This document shows, piece by piece, positions 29,401 to 36,585 of a stretch of DNA of 64,000 bases. Below the pieces are notes generated by a model. The model saw nothing but the letters and a program-made list of their open reading frames with translations. It had not been told where the DNA came from and did not search any database. Origin of the DNA: Prevotella sp. UBA4268 (GTDB taxonomy: Bacteria; Bacteroidota; Bacteroidia; Bacteroidales; Bacteroidaceae); assembly GCA_002395135.1 (NCBI GenBank), contig DGWC01000013.1, positions 24,319 to 88,318 on the forward strand, in the 5' to 3' direction. How positions within the stretch are numbered: position 1 is the first letter of the stretch; the number at the start of each line of letters is the position of its first letter. Position numbers and translations under genes: made by a program.

Positions 29401-29788
29401 ATATGTTCACAACGACAGTTATCTGAAGAATCACCAGGGCGAATATGCCGAGGCATACAGTGTGTATAGCCCATGGGTACACCGCATTGACTTCAGTTAC
29501 AAGCATGATTTCAAACTTAATCTGGGACAGACTGTCCATAGACTGCAACTGAGTCTTGATATGAAGAACGTGCTTAATTTCTTCAACTCAAGTTGGGGTG
29601 TTAGCAAGTACATGAATCCTGCACTGAACGAGGGTCGTATCCTTAAATACGAGGGTGCCGATGCTGACGGTTATGCCGTATTCTCTACTCCGAAAGCAGT
29701 TAATCCAAGCAACAAGACATGGGTTGCCAACCATTCCATCGGACAGTGTTGGTACGCTTCTATCGGTATAAAGTATATTTTCAATTAA
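26462..29788 (+). CDS. Oar-like TonB-dependent outer-membrane receptor
   Basis: I start at 26462 (1108 residues) because the signal peptide begins there (RKRVLFFMFMALLSVTTAMA), just downstream of a promoter; an in-frame ATG at 26327 lies before that promoter. A carboxypeptidase-regulatory-like beta sandwich (about residues 25-110) precedes the TonB-receptor plug (NELAEVVVTGSAS ... VDGxN-like TIDGANFNNNF) and a large beta-barrel ending with an aromatic strand (ASIGIKYIFN). The pattern resembles Oar-type receptors rather than a SusC with its SusD partner. The ligand is unknown. It is followed 19 bp later by a surface lipoprotein gene, so the two probably form one outer-membrane complex. Confidence 0.9.
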   Translation: MRKRVLFFMFMALLSVTTAMAQIITSAMSGKVTIAGSNEQVIGATIQAVHEPSGTRYTAVTNIDGRFNIQGMRTGGPYSLSVSYIGFQTKTLKNITLQLGETTNLNVQISEDANELAEVVVTGSASKFAAEKTGASTNINNAQITNLPTVNRSITDVTRLSPYGGNGMSFAGADGRTANFTIDGANFNNNFGLSSNLPGGGNPVSIDAIEELQVVISPYDVRETNFIGGGVNAITKSGTNTFRGSAYIYHMNENMQGDAVDREQINGARAKSQTTTYGFTLGGPIIKNKLFFFVNGEMVKSPTVVNRWRATEDGVADADNYLSRTTIGDMQMVAEHVKGKYGYNPGSFTNFPADENNYKILARLDWNINNMHHLALRYNYTKNNYWNSPNASSMDGGTRSAYSRMSQYSMSFANSMYGMDNLVHSFSLDLNSRLSDNLSNQFLATFSKLDDIRSSDSEEFPFIDILDGSGNTANYMALGYELFTWNNAVHNTIWNMKDDLTYYLGNHKITGGLTFEHQMADNQYMRNGTGYYRYKSLLDFINGATPEVVCLTYGYDGESKPAARVQFNKAGLYAQDDWNINTRFKLNYGIRFDGLFFNNSDLMTNNAILALQYFDNDGRERHIDTGKWPSSSLTLSPRVGFTWDVLGDKTLKVRGGTGLFSGRLPLVFFTNMPTNGGLVQYQAQLGPSTRYANLPVAVREKYADMTDVMTQFKGGLVVDANGKASISALQNKLFEMGFPSTVNPDDGTVPSSISAVDPDFKMPQVWKTSLAVDYQFPVSFPFSVTLEGIFNKTINGVCISDWSIPSVGGFARFNGVDNRPIYPSDFRTGTKAFVLENTSRGYGWSANLMLTAQPTENISLMAAYTHTASKEVTGMPGSAAESAFTYVPTSEGPNNIKLHNSQYVTPDRIVANATIHDKSGNHYSFIYETWRGGYNYSYMTANDMNGDGYNYDALYVPTDEEVMSNKFRFVSENDKNRFMEYVHNDSYLKNHQGEYAEAYSVYSPWVHRIDFSYKHDFKLNLGQTVHRLQLSLDMKNVLNFFNSSWGVSKYMNPALNEGRILKYEGADADGYAVFSTPKAVNPSNKTWVANHSIGQCWYASIGIKYIFN

Positions 29789-29807
29789 ATTATAAGTCCA
29801 GACAAAT

Positions 29808-31514
29808 ATGAAACTGAAATATTTAATTCCGTCTTTAATGGCAGTTCTTGCCGTATTGGTAGGCTGCTCGGATGACAACGATCCCACCTTTCTCGATGAG
29901 GTGCGCCTGTCATCATCATTCGTGACAATTGACTTGAACGGCGGTTCTACTGACATTACTGTTACAGCAAGTGATAATTGGTCGATTGATACAAGCGAAA
30001 TTCCTGAGTGGCTGACTGTTTCTCCCACATCAGGGGCAGCCGGACAGAGCAAGATTACATTCTCTGCCGGTGCTGGAGAGTATGGAAAACTCATCGAACT
30101 GCATCTGGCTTGCGCTGGACGCACGCAGAACATCAATGTGCAGCAAGGCGTTCCGGCACCGTCGGATGCAACATGTGCCGATGTGATTGCCGGTCCTGAT
30201 GGCAAGCAATACCGTGTAAAGGGTACTGTAACATCCATTGCCAATTTCAGTCCTTATGGCAACTGGTATCTGGCAGATGAGACAGGTCAGATTTATATTT
30301 ATGGTACGGCAGACGCTGACGGTAAGTTGAAGAACGACGCGCTGATTAGTCTTGGCATCGAAGTCGGTGATGTGGTGACCATAGAAGGTCCAAAGACAAC
30401 CTATAACGGCACTGTGGAACTTGTTGATGTTACGGTTGTCAGTGTGGAGAAGTCTCTTCTGAAGATTCTTTCAGGCAGCAAAATCATGACCAAGGAAGGC
30501 GGAAACCTCGAGGTAACTGTGGTTTACAAAGGCAGCGGCACCTATCCTGCCATTGCAGATGATTGCAAAGACTGGATCAAATATGAGGGAACTACCTATA
30601 AACCAGGTATACCAACGCTTTTCGAGACCAATCCTGGCGACACAGCCATTGTTAGATTCTCTGTAGCAGAGAATACGGAAAAGACGAGAAATGGTAGTAT
30701 CGACTTCTCTTCAACGTCATACGATTCGAAGAAAGGAAGTACTTCATCCACGGTTATGACCTACTCATTTACACAGAAGGGTGTTTCCAATCCGCCTACC
30801 GGAACAGGAACAGAGGAAGATCCGTATAATGTTACGGCTGGATTAGAGGCCGCAGCAGCCGGTGCAACAGATGTATGCGTGAGAGGTATCGTAAGCCGCA
30901 AACCCACCTTCAATTCCAAGTATAGCAGCCTTACCTATTATATCTCTGTGGATGGCGAACAGAACGATGAGTTGCAGGTTTACAGTTCACTGGGATTCAA
31001 TGGCGATCAATATGCTTCTGCTGACGATATTCAGTTAGGTGACGTTGTTGTTGTCAGAGGAAACCTGAAGGATTATAATGGAACACTTGAATTTGACAGG
31101 AGCAGCCATCTGATCAAGTTGAACGAACAGACCAGCATGGATAAGGTGAACATTGAAGGTTCATATCGCAAGCCATTCGATGTGGCTGGTGCCATTAACT
31201 ATATCAACAACGGCGGCAAGGAGAATGTCTTCGTGAAGGGCGTTGTTTCAAAGATTATCAATGCTTTCGAGCCAGGTTACGGCAACGGAACATTCTGGAT
31301 TTCAGACGATGGCGTATACAACACCGACTATTCGAAGGATTTCGAGGCATACCACGCTTATTGGTTAGGCAACAACAAGTGGGCTGCTGGTGATGATCAA
31401 CTTGCCGTTGGCGACAAGGTTGTTATTTACGGTCTGCTTACAAAGTACAAAAATACTTACGAAACAAGCGACAAGAAGGCGTATGTCTATAACTGCAATG
31501 GCAAGGTGAAATAA
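29808..31514 (+). CDS. surface lipoprotein with BACON and OB-fold-like domains
   Basis: The 568-residue protein has a lipoprotein signal ending LVGC (C20) followed by SDDND, which resembles the acidic export signal that sends Bacteroidetes lipoproteins to the cell surface. By eye the order is BACON-like (about 27-110, with WSIDTSEIPEWLTVSPTSG), OB-fold-like (about 115-210, with GTVTSIANFSPYGNWYLAD), a second BACON-like domain (about 211-325), and two further OB-like modules (about 335-430 and 445-568). Each OB-like module repeats the pattern of an xVKGxV strand, a W/Y-rich strand and a GDxVxxxG strand. BACON domains are thought to bind carbohydrate or protein. The partner receptor is directly upstream. 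No catalytic residues are evident. Confidence 0.85.
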   Translation: MKLKYLIPSLMAVLAVLVGCSDDNDPTFLDEVRLSSSFVTIDLNGGSTDITVTASDNWSIDTSEIPEWLTVSPTSGAAGQSKITFSAGAGEYGKLIELHLACAGRTQNINVQQGVPAPSDATCADVIAGPDGKQYRVKGTVTSIANFSPYGNWYLADETGQIYIYGTADADGKLKNDALISLGIEVGDVVTIEGPKTTYNGTVELVDVTVVSVEKSLLKILSGSKIMTKEGGNLEVTVVYKGSGTYPAIADDCKDWIKYEGTTYKPGIPTLFETNPGDTAIVRFSVAENTEKTRNGSIDFSSTSYDSKKGSTSSTVMTYSFTQKGVSNPPTGTGTEEDPYNVTAGLEAAAAGATDVCVRGIVSRKPTFNSKYSSLTYYISVDGEQNDELQVYSSLGFNGDQYASADDIQLGDVVVVRGNLKDYNGTLEFDRSSHLIKLNEQTSMDKVNIEGSYRKPFDVAGAINYINNGGKENVFVKGVVSKIINAFEPGYGNGTFWISDDGVYNTDYSKDFEAYHAYWLGNNKWAAGDDQLAVGDKVVIYGLLTKYKNTYETSDKKAYVYNCNGKVK

Positions 31515-31540
31515 ATAGTTCTCTTGCGTCAATGAATCAT

Positions 31541-31577
31541 AAAAATCGGGTATCGCTTGGCGGTATCCGATTTTTTT
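31541..31577 (+). terminator. terminator of the Oar receptor/lipoprotein operon
   Basis: A 12-bp stem (31541-31552 with 31564-31575, one G-T pair) runs into seven T residues (31571-31577). The cupin promoter overlaps its 3' side. Confidence 0.85.
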
Positions 31578-31587
31578 AATATCTTTG
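31557..31587 (+). promoter_or_regulatory. promoter of the cupin gene, overlapping a terminator
   Basis: TTG (31557-31559), a 20-bp spacer and TATCTTTG (31580-31587). The -33 element lies in the loop of the preceding terminator hairpin. Confidence 0.6.
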
Positions 31588-31635
31588 TAGCATAATTAAT
31601 CTTCAAACGAACAATCCTTTATAAAGAAAAGCATT

Positions 31636-31971
31636 ATGGTAATAGATTTCAACAACATTCCCGAAGAGAAAAAGTTTAATTTCAAGGGAGGTGTCGGCGA
31701 ACTTGACTCGCGCGACTTGATTGACGAGAACAACAAAATCATGTTCAGTACACTTAAACCGGGCGCCTCTTCTGGCCATCACTCGCATGACGGAAGTAGC
31801 GAAATTGCCTATATCATCAGTGGCGAAGCAACCTTCAAATATGATGATACGGAAGAGGTGGTGAAGGCTGGACAGGTGCACTATTGTCCTGAAGGTCACA
31901 ACCATAGCATGCACAATCGCACCCAAGAAGACATTGTCTATTTGGCCATTGTTCCTACGCATCGTAAGTAA
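31636..31971 (+). CDS. small single-domain cupin protein
   Basis: The 111-residue protein is a single conserved beta-barrel cupin. Motif 1 is GHHSHDGSSEIAYIISGE (metal ligands H49, H51 and probably E56) and motif 2 is PEGHNHSMHN (H88 or H90). Such cupins bind a divalent metal and serve as small sugar or ligand-binding enzymes or sensors; nothing here fixes the reaction. It has its own promoter and a long hairpin terminator, so it is monocistronic. Confidence 0.85.
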   Translation: MVIDFNNIPEEKKFNFKGGVGELDSRDLIDENNKIMFSTLKPGASSGHHSHDGSSEIAYIISGEATFKYDDTEEVVKAGQVHYCPEGHNHSMHNRTQEDIVYLAIVPTHRK

Positions 31972-31980
31972 TGGATATAA

Positions 31981-32035
31981 GACAATAAACAATCAGGCCG
32001 CTTGCTTTGTGCAGGCGGCCTGATTGTTTGTTGTC
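31981..32035. terminator. bidirectional terminator hairpin between cupin gene and uxaB
   Basis: A stem of about 25 bp (31981-32005 with 32011-32035, two wobble pairs, 5-nt loop) lies between convergent genes. T-rich and A-rich stem ends suit both directions. Confidence 0.8.
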
Positions 32036-32103
32036 AAATTGTTATTGCAGGTTTTCATGGGCGTATGACAAATACCATACAGCCCATGAAATCTCCTTGT
32101 TTT

Positions 32104-33588
32104 TTACAGAATGCTCTTCACTGTTTCCAGCATACCCTTGGTCTGGATATCATTGAGGAATCCGGTAACCATGTCGGTCAGACCAGGTATGGTGTTCAGA
32201 TCTCCGTGTTCACCCCAGATGAATGTTGCTCCGAGAACACCTTCGGCCACCTTGCGAGTGTCACCTGTTGCCCAGAGGTTCTTCAGCAAATCCATGATTT
32301 CCTGAGCGTCGTTGGGAACGATTTCTGCACCGTCGGCACGCTTGCCACCCTTATAATAAGTAATGATGGCTGCAAGTCCGAGCACCAAACCCTTAGGCAG
32401 TTCGCCCTTGCGCTCCAGATAAACCTTCACGCCGGGCAGGTCGCGTGCCTGGAATTTCGGGAATGAGTTCAGCATGATACTTGTTACCTGATGATCCACG
32501 TATGGATTGTTGAATCGCTCGAGCACATCACCGGCAAACTGCTTCAGTTCGTCCATCGGCAGATTGAGTGTCTCCATGAGTTCTTCAAACTGAACTTTAT
32601 GGATATACTTACCGATTACTTCATGGTTGCAGGCATCGCGAACGATATTCACGCCGCTGAGATATGCAACTGGTGAGAGTACGGTGTGCGGGCCATTGAG
32701 CAGAGTCACCTTGCGCTCATGATATGGCTTCTCGCTTTCTGCAATCAGCACATGCAGACCGGCCTTCTCAGCAGGGAATTCCTCGCGAAGTGCGTCGATT
32801 TCCATGTTTTCTGGCTTCTCGATTACCCAGAGGTGGAAAATCTCTGCCTGTACAACGAGATTATCTTTGTAACCAATCTTTTCCTGAATCTCTGCAATCT
32901 CTTTTCGTGGGAATCCAGGAACAATGCGGTCAACGAGCGTTGCGCATACATAGTTGTACTTGGTGAACCATTCTTTGAATGCCTCATAGTCAGCACCCAG
33001 GTCTTCTTTCCACAACTCAATATACTTATAGATGCACTCTTTCAAGTGATGTCCGTTCAGGAAAATCAACTCGCAAGGCATGATAATCAGGCCTTTCTTC
33101 GGATCTCCGTCGAAAGTCTTGAAGCGGCGATAGAGCAACTGAACGAGTTTTCCAGGATAAGAAGAAGCAGGAGCATCCGTGAATTTACATGTATCGTCGA
33201 AGGCAATGCCAGCCTCTGTGGTATTGGAAATCACGAAACGAATCTCCGGCTGCTCAGCCAATGCCATGAATGCAGCATTCTGTGAATAGGGATTCAATGC
33301 ACGGCTGATCACGTCAATGCGCTCCAATGAGTTCACAGCCTCACCGTTCAGTCGTCCCTGCAGATTCACATGATACAGGCAATCCTGACCATTGAGCCAG
33401 TCAACCATGCCTCTTTCTATAGGCTGAACCACCACAACGCTTCCGTTGAAGTTGGTCTTTGCATCCATGTTCCAAACAATCCAGTCGATGAATGCACGAA
33501 GGAAGTTTCCTTCACCAAACTGGATGATTCTCTCAGGCATCACGCTCTTCGGCGCGGTCTGCTTGTTTAACGCTTGTAATTTTTTCAT
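32104..33588 (-). CDS. uxaB: tagaturonate reductase (altronate oxidoreductase)
   Basis: UxaB reduces D-tagaturonate to D-altronate with NADH in galacturonate catabolism. The 494-residue protein is a polyol-type long-chain dehydrogenase. It shows the N-terminal PERIIQFGEGNFLRAFIDWI, the central IMPCELIFLNGHHLKECI, and the conserved KVTLLNGPHTVLSPVAYLSG with its Lys, Asn and His. It lies near uxuB and uxuA but in a separate unit. The genes uxaC, uxaA and kdgK/kdgA are not in the window. Confidence 0.92.
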   Translation of the reverse strand: MKKLQALNKQTAPKSVMPERIIQFGEGNFLRAFIDWIVWNMDAKTNFNGSVVVVQPIERGMVDWLNGQDCLYHVNLQGRLNGEAVNSLERIDVISRALNPYSQNAAFMALAEQPEIRFVISNTTEAGIAFDDTCKFTDAPASSYPGKLVQLLYRRFKTFDGDPKKGLIIMPCELIFLNGHHLKECIYKYIELWKEDLGADYEAFKEWFTKYNYVCATLVDRIVPGFPRKEIAEIQEKIGYKDNLVVQAEIFHLWVIEKPENMEIDALREEFPAEKAGLHVLIAESEKPYHERKVTLLNGPHTVLSPVAYLSGVNIVRDACNHEVIGKYIHKVQFEELMETLNLPMDELKQFAGDVLERFNNPYVDHQVTSIMLNSFPKFQARDLPGVKVYLERKGELPKGLVLGLAAIITYYKGGKRADGAEIVPNDAQEIMDLLKNLWATGDTRKVAEGVLGATFIWGEHGDLNTIPGLTDMVTGFLNDIQTKGMLETVKSIL

Positions 33589-33631
33589 GATTTTGATTTG
33601 TTGTATTTTTATAGATTCTTGTTTCTACATG

Positions 33632-33639
33632 CAAAGGTA
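33632..33639 (-). promoter_or_regulatory. -7 element of uxaB
   Basis: The minus strand reads TACCTTTGCA, 43 bp before the uxaB ATG. The -33 element is not recognisable. Confidence 0.5.
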
Positions 33640-33691
33640 TAAAAAATAAATATATAATATGGTATTCTCATGCGTTAAATAAACGTAAAGG

Positions 33692-33723
33692 TTTGCGAAG
33701 GTCGAAACTTTATGCTACCTTTG
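33692..33723 (+). promoter_or_regulatory. promoter of the P-loop/CYTH fusion gene
   Basis: TTTG (33692-33695), a 20-bp spacer and TACCTTTG (33716-33723) match the consensus exactly. Confidence 0.85.
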
Positions 33724-33769
33724 TAAGCGATTCAGAATAATCGGGAATTACAAATTCATTACTTTAATC

Positions 33770-34867
33770 ATGAAAGATATCAAAAAGATTGTTCTGACGG
33801 GAGGTCCATGCGCTGGGAAGACAACAGCACTCGTCAGAATCATTGAGCATTTCTCCAGCCTTGGCTACAAGGTTTTCACCATTCCTGAAGTACCTACTTT
33901 GTATAGCCTTGCAGGTTGGAATTATCTCACACCCAATAAGAACTTGTATTACGAAGGAGAAAGAGCCATCTTAAAGACACAGTTGGTGCTCGAAGACACG
34001 TTTATGCAGATGGCCGAAGTTTGCAAGAAACCAACGCTCATCGTATGCGACAGGGGAACATTGGATATTTCTGCTTACATGACACCAGAGATGTGGGAGG
34101 AAATCACGGCCAAAGAAAACACGAATACCAGTGAATTGCGTAGTAGATATGACGCTGTGCTTCATCTCGTGTCGGCGGCAGATGGGGCAGAGCAGTATTA
34201 TACCGTTGCAACTAATTCTACTCGCTATGAACAAGTCAATGAAGAGGGACTTCGCATTGCGCGAGAACTGGATAAAAAGGTAATCAAAGCATGGACGGGG
34301 CATCCTCATCTGCGCGTTATTAACAACCACGATGACTTTGATAAAAAACTTAATCGTGTCATCAAGGAAATATCCCATGTGCTCGGATTGCCTCAGCCGA
34401 TTGAAGAAGAGCGCAAATATATTGTTGAGTTGTCAGGAGAAGTGCCTGACTGCATAGAGAGTGAAATCACTCAAACCTATCTGGTGGCAGAGCCAGGATG
34501 CGAAATCAGGTTGCGCAGGCGCGGATGGCACGGGAAATATGTGAATGTGCACACTACCAAGAAGCATACCGAGAGCAATGAGATTCTTGAAACAGAACGC
34601 CAAGTAAGCAACAATCTCTATGAATCGTTGTTGCAACAGGCTGATCCCTATCGACAGCCAATTCGCAAACTCCGCAAGAGTTTCATATGGAAAGGCCAGT
34701 ATTTCGAACTTGACAATTATCTGGAACCAGTGTCTAATCTGATGATTCTTGAGACAAAGGGAGTGGCCGCAAAGGAGTCTGTCAAGTTTCCTCCATTTAT
34801 TAAGGTTCTTGAAGACATTACCGGCAATGACAAATACTATAACTATAACCTTGCTTTGAGAAAGTAG
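33770..34867 (+). CDS. P-loop kinase-like domain fused to a CYTH (triphosphate tunnel) domain
   Basis: The 365-residue protein has two parts. Residues 1-205 form a P-loop NTPase of the AAA_28/NadR-kinase-like kind: Walker A is LTGGPCAGKTTA (9-20) and the second motif is IVCDRGTLDISAY (91-103). Residues 210-365 form a CYTH domain: the signature ExExK appears as EEERK (212-216), followed by charged strands CEIRLRRRGWHGKYVNVHTT, KLRKSF, FELDNYL and LMILETKG. CYTH enzymes bind inorganic or nucleoside triphosphates with metal ions in a beta tunnel. The reaction of this fusion is not known to me. It has its own promoter and a perfect hairpin terminator. Confidence 0.88.
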   Translation: MKDIKKIVLTGGPCAGKTTALVRIIEHFSSLGYKVFTIPEVPTLYSLAGWNYLTPNKNLYYEGERAILKTQLVLEDTFMQMAEVCKKPTLIVCDRGTLDISAYMTPEMWEEITAKENTNTSELRSRYDAVLHLVSAADGAEQYYTVATNSTRYEQVNEEGLRIARELDKKVIKAWTGHPHLRVINNHDDFDKKLNRVIKEISHVLGLPQPIEEERKYIVELSGEVPDCIESEITQTYLVAEPGCEIRLRRRGWHGKYVNVHTTKKHTESNEILETERQVSNNLYESLLQQADPYRQPIRKLRKSFIWKGQYFELDNYLEPVSNLMILETKGVAAKESVKFPPFIKVLEDITGNDKYYNYNLALRK

Positions 34868-34886
34868 CAAGGGGGCGGCATGAATC

Positions 34887-34936
34887 AAAAAACAGGTCTG
34901 TTTCTATATGATTGACAAGAAACAGACCTGTTTTTT
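34887..34936. terminator. perfect 19-bp bidirectional terminator hairpin
   Basis: A perfect stem (34887-34905 with 34918-34936, 12-nt loop) has A-tracts on the left and T-tracts on the right. It separates the convergent CYTH-fusion and uxuB genes. Confidence 0.9.
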
Positions 34937-34968
34937 AGTTGAAAACACTCTTTTCAGCAACTGGAGTC

Positions 34969-36555
34969 CTATCGTGCCGACACGTATTTGTGCAGGGTCT
35001 TGCGAACAGCACCATTGCCAGCATAGAGTTCTTTCACCATTCCTTCAATTTGCTCACCGATACCAGCCTCATAGAGGTCTACGCCAAAGACATCCTTGCG
35101 GCTGAAAAGGTTGCGCAGACAATTCCAGTCTTGATCGGCTTTTCCTATTTCAAGCGGAGCGACAATTGCCTGTAACTCTGCAAGCATGGGGTCGGGCGAC
35201 GGCTCGAAAGGCGTTCCGTCGTCTTTGATGCCTTTAAGATAGCGGGCATAACCTGCCAGCGTGAGTGGTATAAGGATAAGATTCGACATGTCGAGTCCAC
35301 GAGAAATATACTTCTTGATGGTCTCTCCAAAACGAATAGGTAGTTTCTGAGATGTGTCCATAGCAATTCGTTGCGGTGCATCTGGCATGAACGGGTTGGG
35401 CAGACGACGGTTAATCACGGCTCCGATGAACTCATAGGGGTTCAGCACACCGGGATCTACAACAACGGGCATGGCTTCTATATATCCCAATTTCTGCACG
35501 AAGGGGCGCAAGTCCTCGTCTGCCATCTCTGCGGATATCAGCGTATAGCCCAGCATGCAGCCATATATAGACATGGCTGTGTGGAGTGGGTTCAGGCAAG
35601 TGGTCACTTTCATCGTCTCAACCTTATCCACTGTCTCGCGGGAAGTATATAAGGCACCGCCCAGATTGAGAGGTGGGCGTCCGTTGGTATAGTTGTCTTC
35701 AATCACAAGATACTGCACTTCCTCGGCATTTACGAATGGTGCCGTGAAAGTGTGCTTCTCTGTCTCAATGTATTCGTTGTCCTCAAAACCGTCAGCAGCC
35801 AGCATTTCTTTTACTTTCACATGCGGGCGTGGCGTGATTTTGTCAATCATCGACCATGGGAATGTGACTTTCTGCTCGTCTTTAAGGTAGTCGAGGAAGG
35901 CTGCCGGCACAAGTCCGTCGGCCACCCATCGCTCTGCATAAGCAAAAACGCCGGCTTTCACCTTGTCGCCATTGTGTGAGCAGTTGTCCATCGACTGCAC
36001 GGTGAGCGGCAGCATACCTGCCTGCCAACGCTCGTAAAGCAGTGCGCACACTTTGCCCATGGCCAATACGGGACGAAGTCCGCGTGTTAAGTCGGCATCG
36101 TTATAACTGTAGCCTTTCTCCGTAATGGTGAAAGAAATCATTTGAAGTGTTGGATTTCGGAAAATCTCCACAAGCCGTTGCCAGTCGGCAAACTGATAGT
36201 CGGCCTTCAATGCCTCAGTAACTGATGCGATTACCTTCTTCTCGATGTTGCCGTCAGACTGCAATGAAACGAGTAGAGACAGGTTTTCATAGGGTGTGTA
36301 GGCCTTGTCAACCACCTCAAAGTCGAATGTTTCAGCCACAATAACGCCACGGTCATACTGCCCGGTGTTGAGAGCGTCGTTGAGAATGGCAGCGGGAAAG
36401 GCGCGGAATATGTTTCCTCCGCCGAAATGAACCCATGTGGGTTGCTTGGCTGTCTTCTCGCGCACGGCCTTGATGTCAAACTTTGGAAGCGCATAACCTT
36501 TGGCTTCCCACTCTGCGGCATTGAACTGTCCGCTCAGTATATCTGTTAATTTCAT
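34969..36555 (-). CDS. uxuB: fructuronate reductase / mannitol dehydrogenase family protein
   Basis: The 528-residue long-chain dehydrogenase has the N-terminal NAD-binding signature WVHFGGGNIFRAFPAAI, the catalytic region EDNYTNGRPPLN and LNPLHTAMSIYGCMLGY, and FIGAVINRRLPNPFMPDAPQ. Because uxuA lies 30 bp upstream in the same direction, the substrate is most likely D-fructuronate, reduced to D-mannonate in glucuronate catabolism. Homologues are often labelled mannitol dehydrogenase; context argues against that here. The start ATG at 36555 leaves a normal N-terminus. Confidence 0.88.
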   Translation of the reverse strand: MKLTDILSGQFNAAEWEAKGYALPKFDIKAVREKTAKQPTWVHFGGGNIFRAFPAAILNDALNTGQYDRGVIVAETFDFEVVDKAYTPYENLSLLVSLQSDGNIEKKVIASVTEALKADYQFADWQRLVEIFRNPTLQMISFTITEKGYSYNDADLTRGLRPVLAMGKVCALLYERWQAGMLPLTVQSMDNCSHNGDKVKAGVFAYAERWVADGLVPAAFLDYLKDEQKVTFPWSMIDKITPRPHVKVKEMLAADGFEDNEYIETEKHTFTAPFVNAEEVQYLVIEDNYTNGRPPLNLGGALYTSRETVDKVETMKVTTCLNPLHTAMSIYGCMLGYTLISAEMADEDLRPFVQKLGYIEAMPVVVDPGVLNPYEFIGAVINRRLPNPFMPDAPQRIAMDTSQKLPIRFGETIKKYISRGLDMSNLILIPLTLAGYARYLKGIKDDGTPFEPSPDPMLAELQAIVAPLEIGKADQDWNCLRNLFSRKDVFGVDLYEAGIGEQIEGMVKELYAGNGAVRKTLHKYVSAR

Positions 36556-36585
36556 ACTTTCTTCTACCTTTAATAAGTCGTTAGT

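Noticed and set aside
32686..33285. 199-residue plus-strand open frame
   Set aside because: It is antisense to uxaB and has no domain of its own.
34969..36555. Mannitol dehydrogenase
   Set aside because: The family is shared, but the immediate uxuA partner points to fructuronate reduction.
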